64,000 nt of DNA from Leptospira perdikensis (lineage in GTDB: Bacteria; Spirochaetota; Leptospiria; Leptospirales; Leptospiraceae). The notes beneath the pieces are model-generated. The model did not search any database. It was given only the letters and a program-made list of their open reading frames with translations, and was not told the DNA's origin. The DNA is taken from the NCBI RefSeq assembly GCF_004769575.1, contig NZ_RQGA01000014.1, positions 496,001 to 560,000 of the forward strand, in the 5' to 3' direction. Position numbers and translations under genes: made by a program. Within the stretch, counting starts at the first letter, position 1. The number at the start of each line of letters is the position of its first letter. This document shows positions 1 to 8,594 of this stretch, one piece after another.

Positions 1-550
1 TGAAAATTTAGTCCGCCTTTTATCACGAATCCAACCCAAAAATCGGAATGCTCTAGACTTTGGTTGTGGATCCGGCAGGCATTGTTACCTATTACAAAAT
101 GAAGGTTACAAAGTTACCGGATGTGACACCGCAAAAACCACCATTGATCTGTTAAATGGAGAATCCTCACCCATTCGTTTTCTGCACACTCCAGATACCA
201 ACCTACCGTTTTCTCCCAAAGAATTTGGCCTCATCTTAAGTTGGGGGGTGTTTCATTACAATAGACGAGAAGATGCGAAAAAACTCCTGTTATCCTTGTA
301 TGATTCTTTGGATACAGGTGGTTATCTTTTGGGTTCGATCCGAGCTGATGGAGATACCCACTTAGGTCTTTCGAAAGGAAAAATGAATTTATCTGACTTA
401 AGCGGTGGTTATGCGGAGACCTACTCTCTCGGTGATTTAAAGGAATTCCTTTCGGTTTTTTCCAATCTATCCATTGGGTATTCAGAACGTACACCACTTG
501 GAAAGTTAGAAGAACGAATTTGCCACTGGTTTTTCCTTGCTGAAAAATAA
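1..550 (+). CDS. Class I SAM-dependent methyltransferase (5' end missing)
   Basis: The reading frame enters from the left edge (frame starting at base 2) without a start codon in the window, leaving 182 codons of the C-terminal part. The glycine-rich SAM loop ALDFGCGSGRH (bases 50-82) is motif I of class I methyltransferases; it is followed by VTGCD, whose acidic residue would bind the ribose of SAM, and a motif-IV-like LSWGVFHY. The substrate cannot be told from the sequence. The stop codon shares one base with the ATG of the next gene (TAATG), so the two methyltransferases are probably translationally coupled and may modify the same small molecule or surface glycan; that link is inference. 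Confidence 0.8.
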   Translation, partial: ENLVRLLSRIQPKNRNALDFGCGSGRHCYLLQNEGYKVTGCDTAKTTIDLLNGESSPIRFLHTPDTNLPFSPKEFGLILSWGVFHYNRREDAKKLLLSLYDSLDTGGYLLGSIRADGDTHLGLSKGKMNLSDLSGGYAETYSLGDLKEFLSVFSNLSIGYSERTPLGKLEERICHWFFLAEK

Positions 551-1431
551 TGAATCCTAACCCTTCCTTGAGTGAAAACTGCCCTCTCGACCAAACAAAC
601 GATTGGCGCCCCTTATACACAACAACAGGAAAATATTCAGGGTTATCGATTGTTGAATGTACTCATTGTAAACTCCAGGCACTCTTCCCCAGACCCAATC
701 AAAAAGAATTATATGGACAGGACTATTATCAAGGTAAAGCAGAGTATACTTACATAGATGAAAGAGAAAATAAAAAATTCTTTCAGTATGTTTGGAAAGC
801 AAGAGTTCGTAATATAAAAAAATTTGTAAAGACTGGGAACTTTTTAGATATAGGATCTTCTTTTGGAGGTTTTTTGGAATCGGCAAGGGACGGTGGATTT
901 TCGGTTCAAGGGGTAGAAATTTCGGAGTACGCTTCTCATTATGCAAATGAAAACGGAATCCCTACCTTTAACGGAAGTTTAGCTGAAGCAAAATTTCCAA
1001 ATAACCACTTCAGTGTGATAACTATGGTGGAAGTGATTGAACATATAGAAAATCCAAATCTCTTTTTCAAAGAACTGACACGGATATTAAAACCAGGCGG
1101 CCTCCTCCTACTTCAGACAGCCAATTTCGATGGCTGGCAAGCCAAAAAAGAAGGTCCAAATTATCATTATTATATGCCTGGCCATGTGTTTTATTACACA
1201 GACAGAATCCTAAAAAATATATTGACGAACCTTGATTTTAGTCGTTTTGTATCTTACTTCGGAGTGGATTTTCCATTACTTGCGAAACTACAAAAATCAA
1301 GAGGATCTTTCAAAAATTGGAAAGACTACCTCCAGTGGTTACGCATTTCGTATTACCATTTTCAGTCAAAATGGAAAAAAAATGGATTCCCCCTCACTTC
1401 AAGTTACGTTTTGTACGCTTTTAAAAAATAG
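550..1431 (+). CDS. Methyltransferase with N-terminal zinc-ribbon-like segment
   Basis: This is a 293-residue class I methyltransferase. Cysteines C11, C37 and C40 (the last two as CTHC) in the first 45 residues resemble the small metal-binding segment found ahead of many Methyltransf_23-type enzymes. Motif I FLDIGSSFGGF lies near residues 98-108, and VITMVEVIEHI near residue 160 is the usual motif before the active site; LKPGGLLLLQT matches the conserved strand-turn after it. Such enzymes often act on sugars or small metabolites, but the substrate is not recognisable here. The ATG overlaps the stop of the preceding methyltransferase by one base. Ten bases separate it from the next gene, so all three may be one transcript. 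Confidence 0.85.
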   Translation: MNPNPSLSENCPLDQTNDWRPLYTTTGKYSGLSIVECTHCKLQALFPRPNQKELYGQDYYQGKAEYTYIDERENKKFFQYVWKARVRNIKKFVKTGNFLDIGSSFGGFLESARDGGFSVQGVEISEYASHYANENGIPTFNGSLAEAKFPNNHFSVITMVEVIEHIENPNLFFKELTRILKPGGLLLLQTANFDGWQAKKEGPNYHYYMPGHVFYYTDRILKNILTNLDFSRFVSYFGVDFPLLAKLQKSRGSFKNWKDYLQWLRISYYHFQSKWKKNGFPLTSSYVLYAFKK

Positions 1432-1440
1432 GTAACCCGA

Positions 1441-3792
1441 ATGAATGATACAATCAAAACTCCCTTACTTGTCCGACTCACTGCCATTCCAGAAAAGAAG
1501 GGTTGGAAAAGAAAACTCATCTTAAGCATTCGAGTTTTACTAGTATCTGTACATAGGTTTATGAAAGACGATTGCCTTATCATTGGTTCCAGTCTTGCGT
1601 ATACAACGATTGTCACCCTCATCCCTACTCTGACAGTAGCCCTCGCCCTAATTACAGTGGCTTCTGGAATCCAAACGCGACAAGGGGAAATGGTAGATGA
1701 AATCAATTCCTATCTTCTTCGTAATAATATTCAATTTGATATCTCTCCGTATTTGGATACTCTCACCGATATTATTTCCACAGCTTCCCAAATTGGAGCG
1801 GTTGGTTTTGTTGTATTTATTTTTTCAGCAACCGCTGTTTTACGTTCTTTAGAAAAAGCCTTCCATATCATTTGGAAAATTGACCTTCATAGAAACTTTA
1901 TTAACAAATTTGTATTTTATTTCTTTCTGATCTCTTTTGGTCCCCTTCTCTTTGTCGTCGGTAAAAACATTACCGACAAAATTTCTGATTCTGTTCGGCC
2001 ACCGCATTTAAAATCAATCGTTTCGACAAAACATGGGGAATTGTGGGTTGCTGGGGAAAAAGGAAATATTGGAACCATTAAAGAATTAAATAAATCCGTA
2101 TCCTTCATTCCAAGTTCGAGTATCGATTTCGAAAACATGCTCTGTATTGATTTTGAAACAGTAGAAACAGGTACATGCAAAAAACCTGATATCTCAAAAG
2201 AAAATTTTTTCCGAATTCGCAGTGTGGGAAACGATCTTTTTACCATTTCCGAAGAAGGATCTTTTTTGTATTCGAATGATCTTGGGAAAACTTGGAAACT
2301 CCATTCTCTCAAAGGAATTGCAGTCTCTGACTTTGGCGCGATTGATTATGATACTTTATTCATCCTCACACAAGACACTCGCACCCTCCGATATGAAATC
2401 GGAAAAACATTAAAAGAAATCAAAAGGTTCACTGATCCTGCCATCACTCCCATCCGCGTTCGTTTCTTTTCTGAAAAAGATGGATTTATTTTAGACCGAG
2501 AAGGCCGGCTTTGGAAAACAAGTGATGGAGGAACCACCTTCTTTCCCCAAGAGATTTCGCAAAAACCACTGAATGACATTGCGTTTCTCAACAGAAACGT
2601 AGGTTTCCTCGTGGGCGACAATGGTGCTATTTTCAAAACCACTGATGGTGGTTATACATGGTCTGACCTAAGCCACAGAAAATATTCATACGAACGAGTT
2701 TGGATGTTTGCTTCTCCGAAAAAACAGGACTTCGATATCTTTATTTTAACTTCGTTAGGTGATATTCTTTTGTCAGAAGATGAAGGAGAAAACTGGTCTA
2801 CAGCTTACAAAGGAAAAGCGGGAATGATTCTCGACATGATCCTTATCTCAAAAAAAACGAACGAACCAGAAGTTTTAACAGATGGAACTATTTTACCTAC
2901 AGAAGACAGTATCGAAATTGAAACACAAGTCGAAGCAGAATCATTAAACGAAAGTATGCTTGGTATTGTTGGGGTTGGAGAATTCAATAAAATCATTCGT
3001 GTGGAAGATGATTCCAAAGGCCAAACCATTTGGAAAAAATACCAAGGAGGAAAACGATTTTTCTCTCTTTATTCCATCTTTCAAATTCTACTTCCCCTGC
3101 TTGCACTTTGGTTGTTCTTTTTGTTAATTTTTAATATCATTCCGAATACCAAAGTTCCGCTCAAAGCCTCCTCTATCGGAGCTGCCATTACCGGGATCAT
3201 TCTCATCATTTTCTTTTGGGGATTTATTAATATTTACCTAACATCCTTTACCGAAAAAACAATGTTAGTGTATAAGGCACTTGCCGCTATCCCGATTGCT
3301 CTACTTGCTATTTACTCGATTTCTCTCATCATTCTTTATGGTGCTGAAGTGACCGCAACTTTGCAGTTCCCTGATCGATATCTACTTCCCAAACATCCGT
3401 TTGATGATATAGACAGTAATCTTTCCTATGAGTTTTATAAAACCATTCAAGTTCTGGCTCTGACTTACGACCACCAATCAAAAAATGGGGAACTGATTAA
3501 ACTTTCGGTTCTAAGGAAGACACTTCTGATGCCAGAAAAAGATTTAACGGAGATTTTAGAAAAATTAAACAATACAAAGTTCATTGAGATTACAGAAGAC
3601 AAACGAATTGCTCCCGTAAAACTCAAAGAACAAATTGATCTCGTATCTCTCTACGAAAATACATCTAGTTTTAAATTGGGAGCTCCCAAAGAACTCACCA
3701 GTGTATCCCCTAAACTCAATGAAAGCTTGGGACAACTGGAAGGAAAATTAAAAGAAGAACTAAAAAAGATTTCTTTTAAAGATTTGATTTAG
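1441..3792 (+). CDS. YihY/BrkB-family membrane protein with inserted beta-propeller
   Basis: The 783-residue protein has the two halves of a YihY (formerly 'RNase BN') membrane domain separated by about 330 extra residues. The first half (about residues 40-180) has three hydrophobic segments, including SSLAYTTIVTLIPTLTVAL, the signature region of the family; the second (about 537-635) has three more and ends in LIILYGAEVTATLQFP. The insert (about 190-515) contains repeated Asp-box/Ycf48-like turns: SNDLGKTWKLHS, TSDGGTTFFP, TTDGGYTWSD and SEDEGENWST, so it is most likely a beta-propeller in an extracytoplasmic loop. Residues 660-783 are soluble and look like a winged-helix tail, common in this family. 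YihY proteins are usually about 280-430 residues. The function is unknown. Confidence 0.85.
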   Translation: MNDTIKTPLLVRLTAIPEKKGWKRKLILSIRVLLVSVHRFMKDDCLIIGSSLAYTTIVTLIPTLTVALALITVASGIQTRQGEMVDEINSYLLRNNIQFDISPYLDTLTDIISTASQIGAVGFVVFIFSATAVLRSLEKAFHIIWKIDLHRNFINKFVFYFFLISFGPLLFVVGKNITDKISDSVRPPHLKSIVSTKHGELWVAGEKGNIGTIKELNKSVSFIPSSSIDFENMLCIDFETVETGTCKKPDISKENFFRIRSVGNDLFTISEEGSFLYSNDLGKTWKLHSLKGIAVSDFGAIDYDTLFILTQDTRTLRYEIGKTLKEIKRFTDPAITPIRVRFFSEKDGFILDREGRLWKTSDGGTTFFPQEISQKPLNDIAFLNRNVGFLVGDNGAIFKTTDGGYTWSDLSHRKYSYERVWMFASPKKQDFDIFILTSLGDILLSEDEGENWSTAYKGKAGMILDMILISKKTNEPEVLTDGTILPTEDSIEIETQVEAESLNESMLGIVGVGEFNKIIRVEDDSKGQTIWKKYQGGKRFFSLYSIFQILLPLLALWLFFLLIFNIIPNTKVPLKASSIGAAITGIILIIFFWGFINIYLTSFTEKTMLVYKALAAIPIALLAIYSISLIILYGAEVTATLQFPDRYLLPKHPFDDIDSNLSYEFYKTIQVLALTYDHQSKNGELIKLSVLRKTLLMPEKDLTEILEKLNNTKFIEITEDKRIAPVKLKEQIDLVSLYENTSSFKLGAPKELTSVSPKLNESLGQLEGKLKEELKKISFKDLI

Positions 3793-3815
3793 AAGACACA
3801 AAACGCGTGATTTTA

Positions 3816-3851
3816 TTTTAGATTTAGTGGAGAAACAACACTAATCTAAAA
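3816..3851. other. Inverted repeat between convergent genes
   Basis: The arms TTTTAGAT-TTAGTG and CACTAATCTAAAA pair over 13 bases with one bulge and a nine-base loop, between the converging ends of the YihY gene and flgJ. The T and A runs are inside the stem rather than after it, so this is not a textbook intrinsic terminator, though it could still stop or protect transcripts from both sides. Confidence 0.35.
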
Positions 3852-4328
3852 ATAAGGATTCTTTTTTACTGGCGGAAGAGAAGCTGACATCTGTTTGTAA
3901 ATCTCTTCTGCAAGTCCCATCGATTCGTTCTGGGAGATATTTTTAGCATACTCATCATAAAGCATATCTTCAAAAATTTCTTCTGCATAACCACCATCGA
4001 TCATTTTCTCTTTGTGAATGGTGTTTTTCATTTCTTTGAGCATCATCTTCACAAAAACAGATTCAAATTCCACGGAGGCATCATAGAGTTTTTTTCTATA
4101 AGGATCTTCTTTGATCTCCTCACGAATGTTTTGCGGAACTCGGAGAGAAGAAGAACTCACCTTCCCCATGATTTCTTCATGTGTTTCGAGTAGGTTCTGA
4201 AAATCGGACATACCTTCTTTTTTGGCAGTTTTTGTTTCATCCGAATAGGATTTCATCCGGTTCAGGATGGATTCGTCCTGGGAACGGCTAAGACGATTCG
4301 AATAGTCTTGGATTTTGTGAATGTCCAT
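3846..4328 (-). CDS. flgJ: Flagellar rod-binding protein, FlgJ N-terminal type
   Basis: The 160-residue protein corresponds to the rod-capping N-terminal domain of FlgJ. The region YDASVEFESVFVKMMLKEMK (about residues 84-103) followed by GGYAEEIFEDMLYDEYAKNI is the conserved core that binds rod subunits during assembly. The C-terminal muramidase domain of enterobacterial FlgJ (over 300 residues in total) is absent, as is common outside the gamma- and beta-proteobacteria, so another enzyme would have to open the peptidoglycan. It is the last gene of the flgG-flgA-flgH-flgI-flgJ block, 35 bases after flgI. Confidence 0.85.
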   Translation of the reverse strand: MDIHKIQDYSNRLSRSQDESILNRMKSYSDETKTAKKEGMSDFQNLLETHEEIMGKVSSSSLRVPQNIREEIKEDPYRKKLYDASVEFESVFVKMMLKEMKNTIHKEKMIDGGYAEEIFEDMLYDEYAKNISQNESMGLAEEIYKQMSASLPPVKKNPYF

Positions 4329-4363
4329 ATTATGTCTACTAAACCTATCGGCAGATTCCCAAA

Positions 4364-5515
4364 TTACTGAATCACAAGTTCTGCTTTTAAGGCCCCTTGT
4401 TTTTTTAAGGCCTCTAAAATCGAGATAATATCCCGAGTCGAAGCTCCGACTTTATTCAAAGCACCCACCACATCCGAAACTTGCGTGGTTTCTTTTAAAA
4501 CAAAAACGGATTCACCCTTTCCCTCATCTTGGATGGGGAAAAAATATCGAGACTTGTCTCGGTTCGCAATTTGGATGGTGAGTCCTTGTTGGGAAATGGC
4601 CACTTCATCGATGGCAATATTAGCACCCATCACAATGGTCCCCGTCCTTTCGTTGATCACCACACGAGCCACGGGTGAAGAATTCACAGTTAGGTTTTCT
4701 AATTTCGCAAGGAAGGCCAAATCGAGTTTGGGCTCTCCGGCTGCCATTTCCCCACTGGGATTTTGACCTGAGGTTTTTAATGGCAGGGGAACAAGGACTT
4801 CGGTCGGAGAAACCACTTCTGGAACCACCGCAAGTTCGGCAGTAATGGCATCCACAATCGCACCCATCGTTGTATAATCTTTTTCTAGAAGTGTGAGTTT
4901 GACTGATTTAGTCACAGGAGCATTAGGAACCGATTTTTCTAAAATCGCACCCATAGGAACAAGAGCCGTATTGGATCCTGATTTTTTATCAGCCCCTCCT
5001 CGTTTTTTCTCTTTTCCACCAAACGCGAGTACGCCGGAAGCAACGGCAATGATTTCCCCATTCCCGGCTTTTAAAGGAGATTGTAAAAGAACTCCTCCTT
5101 CAAGAGAACGTGCATCACCGAGGGAAGAAACTAAGACATCTATTTTATCCCCTTCTTTAAGATTTACCGGAACATTGGCAGTGATGAGAACAGACGCAGT
5201 ATTTTTAGCATCTCTTAAGTTCTTTTTAGTATTCACACCAAGACCGGCCAAATAATTCTGTAAGGCTTCTTCGGTGAGTGGATTTTTTGTATCTCCTGTT
5301 CCGTTAAGACCTACCACAAGACCAAATCCTGTGAGTTGGTTTTCACGAACGGCGTCAATCCGCACCAAATCTTTTAGTCTTGTTTCAACCGCAAAACTAG
5401 GGAGAGTCGCAAAAAGGAAAACAATAACAGCAACAAATGGATTTCCAAAAAATTGAAAATCTTTTTTGGCGAACTCTAGGTTAGATACATTTCGATTCAA
5501 AACAGTCATTGCCAC
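4364..5515 (-). CDS. flgI: Flagellar P-ring protein FlgI
   Basis: At 383 residues it matches the usual FlgI length. After a long basic leader and hydrophobic stretch ending in PSFA, the mature protein begins ETRLKDLVRIDAVRENQLTGFGLVVGLNGTGD, characteristic of the family; INERTGTIVMG and the C-terminal VSDVVGALNKVGASTRDIISILEALKKQGAL are further conserved blocks. FlgI forms the periplasmic P ring around the rod in externally flagellated bacteria. The frame opens with GTG at 5515, and an ATG two codons later (5509) is an equally good start. The stop of flgH directly precedes it. In a spirochaete, whose filaments stay in the periplasm, its role is not obvious. Confidence 0.92.
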   Translation of the reverse strand: MAMTVLNRNVSNLEFAKKDFQFFGNPFVAVIVFLFATLPSFAVETRLKDLVRIDAVRENQLTGFGLVVGLNGTGDTKNPLTEEALQNYLAGLGVNTKKNLRDAKNTASVLITANVPVNLKEGDKIDVLVSSLGDARSLEGGVLLQSPLKAGNGEIIAVASGVLAFGGKEKKRGGADKKSGSNTALVPMGAILEKSVPNAPVTKSVKLTLLEKDYTTMGAIVDAITAELAVVPEVVSPTEVLVPLPLKTSGQNPSGEMAAGEPKLDLAFLAKLENLTVNSSPVARVVINERTGTIVMGANIAIDEVAISQQGLTIQIANRDKSRYFFPIQDEGKGESVFVLKETTQVSDVVGALNKVGASTRDIISILEALKKQGALKAELVIQ

Positions 5516-6292
5516 TTACTCACTTTCACCTAAGAGTCGTTTGATATTCTTTAAAATGATTTCTTGTTTTTCTGGTTCCGACAGTTCCGCTTTTTCGGTT
5601 ACCGTTCCGTCGGGGTTTGTGATCCGTTTCATTTGAATATTGGGATTTGTGAGTTCTTTTGGATTTAGAGTTCCTTGGTATTCCACTCTTAGGTTTGCAA
5701 TCAGATCACTTGAAATAAAACGATTTTTGTCTAAATCTTCCGGAGAAATGGTTCCCGACAAACGAAGGTTAATTCTTTCTTCCGATAAATTAAATACCTT
5801 ACTTCCTTCCAGCTCCAAATTCCCGGTTCCTGGATCAATGCCAGTGACAAGGACTGCCATCACTCCCACAACTTTTCCTTGGGATTTGGATTTTCCTACT
5901 TTGGATCTCATATATGTGGAATTCGAGTTATAAGTTGGAAGATCAGGGACTAACTTTTTATCAGGAACGGTTTTGATATCATTATCAAAAGTAGCTTTGT
6001 ATTCGGACTCATACTCCACACGAAGTCCATTTTTTAAAACGACCTTTACCACAGTTCCTGGTTGGATGGTTTTAGGATAAGAGTAAGGGTCTTTGTCTTT
6101 CCAAAGAGAATCCGCTGCAAATACGGTTAGCCCTGTGAAAGTTAAAATGCCGATGAAAAGAAATTCGAATAAAAATATCAGGATACTTCTTCCGATAGAA
6201 GATCGAACCTGAAAATTTGTTTTGAATTCTGCCTTCCGATCTAAATTCGAATGCGGAATTAATTTTGAATCTAAATGCCTATTTGGTTTCAT
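5516..6292 (-). CDS. flgH: Flagellar L-ring protein FlgH without lipobox
   Basis: The segment DSLWKDKDPYSYPKTIQPGT, then VGKSKSQGKVVGVMAVLVTGI and NLRVEYQGTLNPK, identify a FlgH homologue, the outer-membrane L-ring subunit. I place the start at the ATG at 6292, eight bases after flgA ends; an in-frame ATG at 6340 would lie inside flgA. The N terminus has a basic stretch and one hydrophobic segment ending in VFAAD, a signal-peptidase-I-like site. Classical FlgH is a lipoprotein cleaved before Cys; here the whole protein has no cysteine, so it cannot be lipidated. Its retention in a bacterium with periplasmic flagella suggests a modified or vestigial ring, which is inference. Confidence 0.88.
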   Translation of the reverse strand: MKPNRHLDSKLIPHSNLDRKAEFKTNFQVRSSIGRSILIFLFEFLFIGILTFTGLTVFAADSLWKDKDPYSYPKTIQPGTVVKVVLKNGLRVEYESEYKATFDNDIKTVPDKKLVPDLPTYNSNSTYMRSKVGKSKSQGKVVGVMAVLVTGIDPGTGNLELEGSKVFNLSEERINLRLSGTISPEDLDKNRFISSDLIANLRVEYQGTLNPKELTNPNIQMKRITNPDGTVTEKAELSEPEKQEIILKNIKRLLGESE

Positions 6293-6299
6293 AAATATT

Positions 6300-7241
6300 T
6301 CAAATCTCTTCGAGAAGGCAGATCCCTTCGTCTTGAACACGGGCCTTGATGATTTTTTGAGAAGCTAAGTTGAGGACAGATATCTCATCTCCACGATTTC
6401 CCGATGCCAGAGCTCTTGTTTTAATTTTTAATAAGAGATTACCCGTGGTGTAAACAAGTTGTACTTCTTGTCCCCTTTCAATGGTGTGAAGGGTTCGGAC
6501 TTGTTTTTTTTCAATTGTCATATCGCTCGCGAGCGCCCCAAGTGCCGTTTTTCCGACAGGACTTTCTTCCACATACTCACGGTTATGGTCTGCTGTGAAA
6601 AAAGTGCGGATTTCTACGTCTTCCTCAGTTAACACTGTTTTTGCGGGAATTTCTCTTTTCGTAAAATAGGCTTTTTTCTTTTCTTCAATCAGAAAGGGAA
6701 CCGATTCCGAATGAACCATTTTTCCTTCATAATAATAATCCAAAGGAAAAAGCCTTTTTCCTCCATGAAGGGTGCGACCCGTATTTCTCCAAACAAGTTT
6801 GGTTCCAGAGATAACTTGTAGAGAATCTTTTTCAGAACTCAATCGGAAGGATTCTCCATCTTCACCGATTGTTTGTTCTACGGATTCTTTCAAGTTTTGC
6901 CAAAGAGAACGTTCTAGATCTTTTTTAGGAACAGAAGTGGTTTTAGGGAGTAAAATCCCAAGGTTACCCATCACTTCAAATGATACAGACTCGCCCGTTT
7001 CTTTTGTATGAATCGAATTCAAAACATCCACTAAGGATTCCGGTGTTAGAATTTTTGGTGATTGTAAATTCTGAAAAACAATAGGGTTCCAATTTCCTTT
7101 CCAGTTGGTAAAATCAGATAGACGAACTTCCCCTGCGCCCACAATGGTTTTGGGTTTTAGGTAGAGCCGAAAATCTTTTTCCTTTGCCAAAACAGGCAAA
7201 GAAAGAACCAAACTAAAAAAGAATAGGAACCAAACTTTCAT
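6300..7241 (-). CDS. flgA: Flagellar basal-body P-ring formation protein FlgA
   Basis: The 313-residue protein has a signal peptide (MKVWFLFFFSLVLSLPVLAK) and, in its C-terminal third, a SAF-type domain with REIPAKTVLTEEDVEIR followed by GKTALGALASDMTI and the terminal block RGDEISVLNLASQKIIKARV typical of FlgA. FlgA is the periplasmic chaperone that lets FlgI polymerise into the P ring. The N-terminal half is less conserved and longer than in the short enterobacterial FlgA. Its ATG shares one base with the stop of flgG (TAATG), so the two are coupled, and flgH and flgI follow immediately, which fits the partnership. Confidence 0.88.
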   Translation of the reverse strand: MKVWFLFFFSLVLSLPVLAKEKDFRLYLKPKTIVGAGEVRLSDFTNWKGNWNPIVFQNLQSPKILTPESLVDVLNSIHTKETGESVSFEVMGNLGILLPKTTSVPKKDLERSLWQNLKESVEQTIGEDGESFRLSSEKDSLQVISGTKLVWRNTGRTLHGGKRLFPLDYYYEGKMVHSESVPFLIEEKKKAYFTKREIPAKTVLTEEDVEIRTFFTADHNREYVEESPVGKTALGALASDMTIEKKQVRTLHTIERGQEVQLVYTTGNLLLKIKTRALASGNRGDEISVLNLASQKIIKARVQDEGICLLEEI

Positions 7242-8038
7242 TAACGTTTTAAACCGATCGCCGTAGAAAGCATGTTATCCGATGTTTGGATGGTTTTCGA
7301 ATTTGATTCGTAAGCCCTTTGTGCCACAATCATATTCACCATCTCTTCTACGATTTTAACGTTACTCATTTCTAAAAACCCTTGTAGGACACTTCCGTAT
7401 CCTTCTTGTGAAGGCATGCCTGGAATTTCAGGACCGGATGCGACTGTTTCTCGAAATAAGTTTTTACCAACGGCTTGGAGACCGGCCGGGTTCACAAATC
7501 GGTAAAGCTCCAATTGGCCGATGGTTGTAGGACGGATATCGTTTCCGATTTTTACCGTCACTTCTCCCTCTTCGGAAACCATTAAAGTATTGAGGATGGC
7601 ATTTTCGGGTAAGATGATGGGTGGTTCGAGTAAGTATCCGTTAGAGGTAACCACTTGTTGGTTGGAATCAATTTTATAGGATCCGTCTCTTGAGTAGGAG
7701 AAAGTTCCGTCTGGCATCTGGATTTTGAAAAATGCCATCTCACCTGTGAGGGCCAGATCTAGTTTGTTTCCTGTGGCTTGAAAAGAACCAATTTCAAATA
7801 ACTTCTGTGTGGCGGCCACTTTCACACCATGACCCACATTCACACCGGTAGGAATTTCGGAAACTGAGGTGGCTGGAGTTCCCGCAAGCACTTGGTGTTG
7901 GTAAACTAAATCTTCAAAGTCCACACGGTTCTTTTTGAAACCAGTGGTGTTTACGTTCGCAAGGTTATTGGCAACCGTATCAATATGGAATTGTTGGGCA
8001 ATCATCCCGGTAGCACCGGTCCAAAGGGATCGCATCAT
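7241..8038 (-). CDS. flgG: Flagellar distal rod protein FlgG
   Basis: The 265-residue sequence begins MMRSLWTGATGMIAQQFHID followed by VANNLANVNTTGFKKNRVDF, the N-terminal rod signature, and ends with a helical region (SNVKIVEEMVNMIVAQRAYE, then SKTIQTSDNMLSTAI) shared by rod and hook proteins. FlgG forms the distal rod that spans the periplasm. An in-frame second ATG follows the first; GAGGTG lies seven bases upstream of the first ATG, which supports it. The gene opens the flgGAHIJ block 72 bases after dut, in the same direction. Confidence 0.95.
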   Translation of the reverse strand: MMRSLWTGATGMIAQQFHIDTVANNLANVNTTGFKKNRVDFEDLVYQHQVLAGTPATSVSEIPTGVNVGHGVKVAATQKLFEIGSFQATGNKLDLALTGEMAFFKIQMPDGTFSYSRDGSYKIDSNQQVVTSNGYLLEPPIILPENAILNTLMVSEEGEVTVKIGNDIRPTTIGQLELYRFVNPAGLQAVGKNLFRETVASGPEIPGMPSQEGYGSVLQGFLEMSNVKIVEEMVNMIVAQRAYESNSKTIQTSDNMLSTAIGLKR

Positions 8039-8110
8039 AAAAAGGCACCTCTACAGCTTTCTATCGGTAAAGCCCGAAAAAAGCTAAGTGTCTTTTTTTC
8101 TAATTATGTC

Positions 8111-8554
8111 TTATTTTCCAGTGCTCCCAAATCCGCCGGATCCCCTTTCGGTGCTCGAAAGTTCTGCTAGAACCCGGACAGGAAGTTTCGCTACCGCTTG
8201 GAAAACAATTTGGGCCACCCTTGTTCCTGGCTCCAAAACAAAGTCCGCCCCACTTAAGTTTAGGAGTGGGATGAGAATCTCTCCCCGGTAATCCGAGTCG
8301 ATGGTGCCTGGGGTATTTGGCATGATGATGGAATTCTTCGTGGAAAATCCGCTTCTTGGTCGAATTTGACCCTCATACCCTTCGGGAATTGCCATCGCAA
8401 GACCTGTGGGAACAAACACGACTTTGCCATTCGGCAGGATGAGGTTTTCTGTGAGGCAAACAGACAAATCCATCCCCGCCGAACCAGAGGTTTTGTATTC
8501 GGGGAGAACGGCTCCCTCTCTTAAAATTTGAACGTGTAAATTCGGTTGGTTCAT
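8111..8554 (-). CDS. dut: dUTP diphosphatase
   Basis: This is a trimeric-type dUTPase of 147 residues, the usual length. The five family motifs are visible: SAGMDLSV (motif 1), RPRSGFSTKN (motif 2), GTIDSDYRGEI (motif 3, with the catalytic Asp), RVAQIVFQAV (motif 4) and the glycine-rich tail RGSGGFGSTGK (motif 5). It hydrolyses dUTP to dUMP, keeping uracil out of DNA and feeding dTMP synthesis. AAGGAC precedes the ATG. It lies 40 bases after the M16 peptidase gene in the same direction. Confidence 0.97.
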   Translation of the reverse strand: MNQPNLHVQILREGAVLPEYKTSGSAGMDLSVCLTENLILPNGKVVFVPTGLAMAIPEGYEGQIRPRSGFSTKNSIIMPNTPGTIDSDYRGEILIPLLNLSGADFVLEPGTRVAQIVFQAVAKLPVRVLAELSSTERGSGGFGSTGK

Positions 8555-8594
8555 TTTAGTCCTTAAAAACAGATTCTATGCGGCTTTTGGTCTA

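Noticed and set aside
231..620. 129-codon minus-strand frame over the first two methyltransferase genes
   Set aside because: It is antisense to two recognisable methyltransferases and shows no domain of its own.
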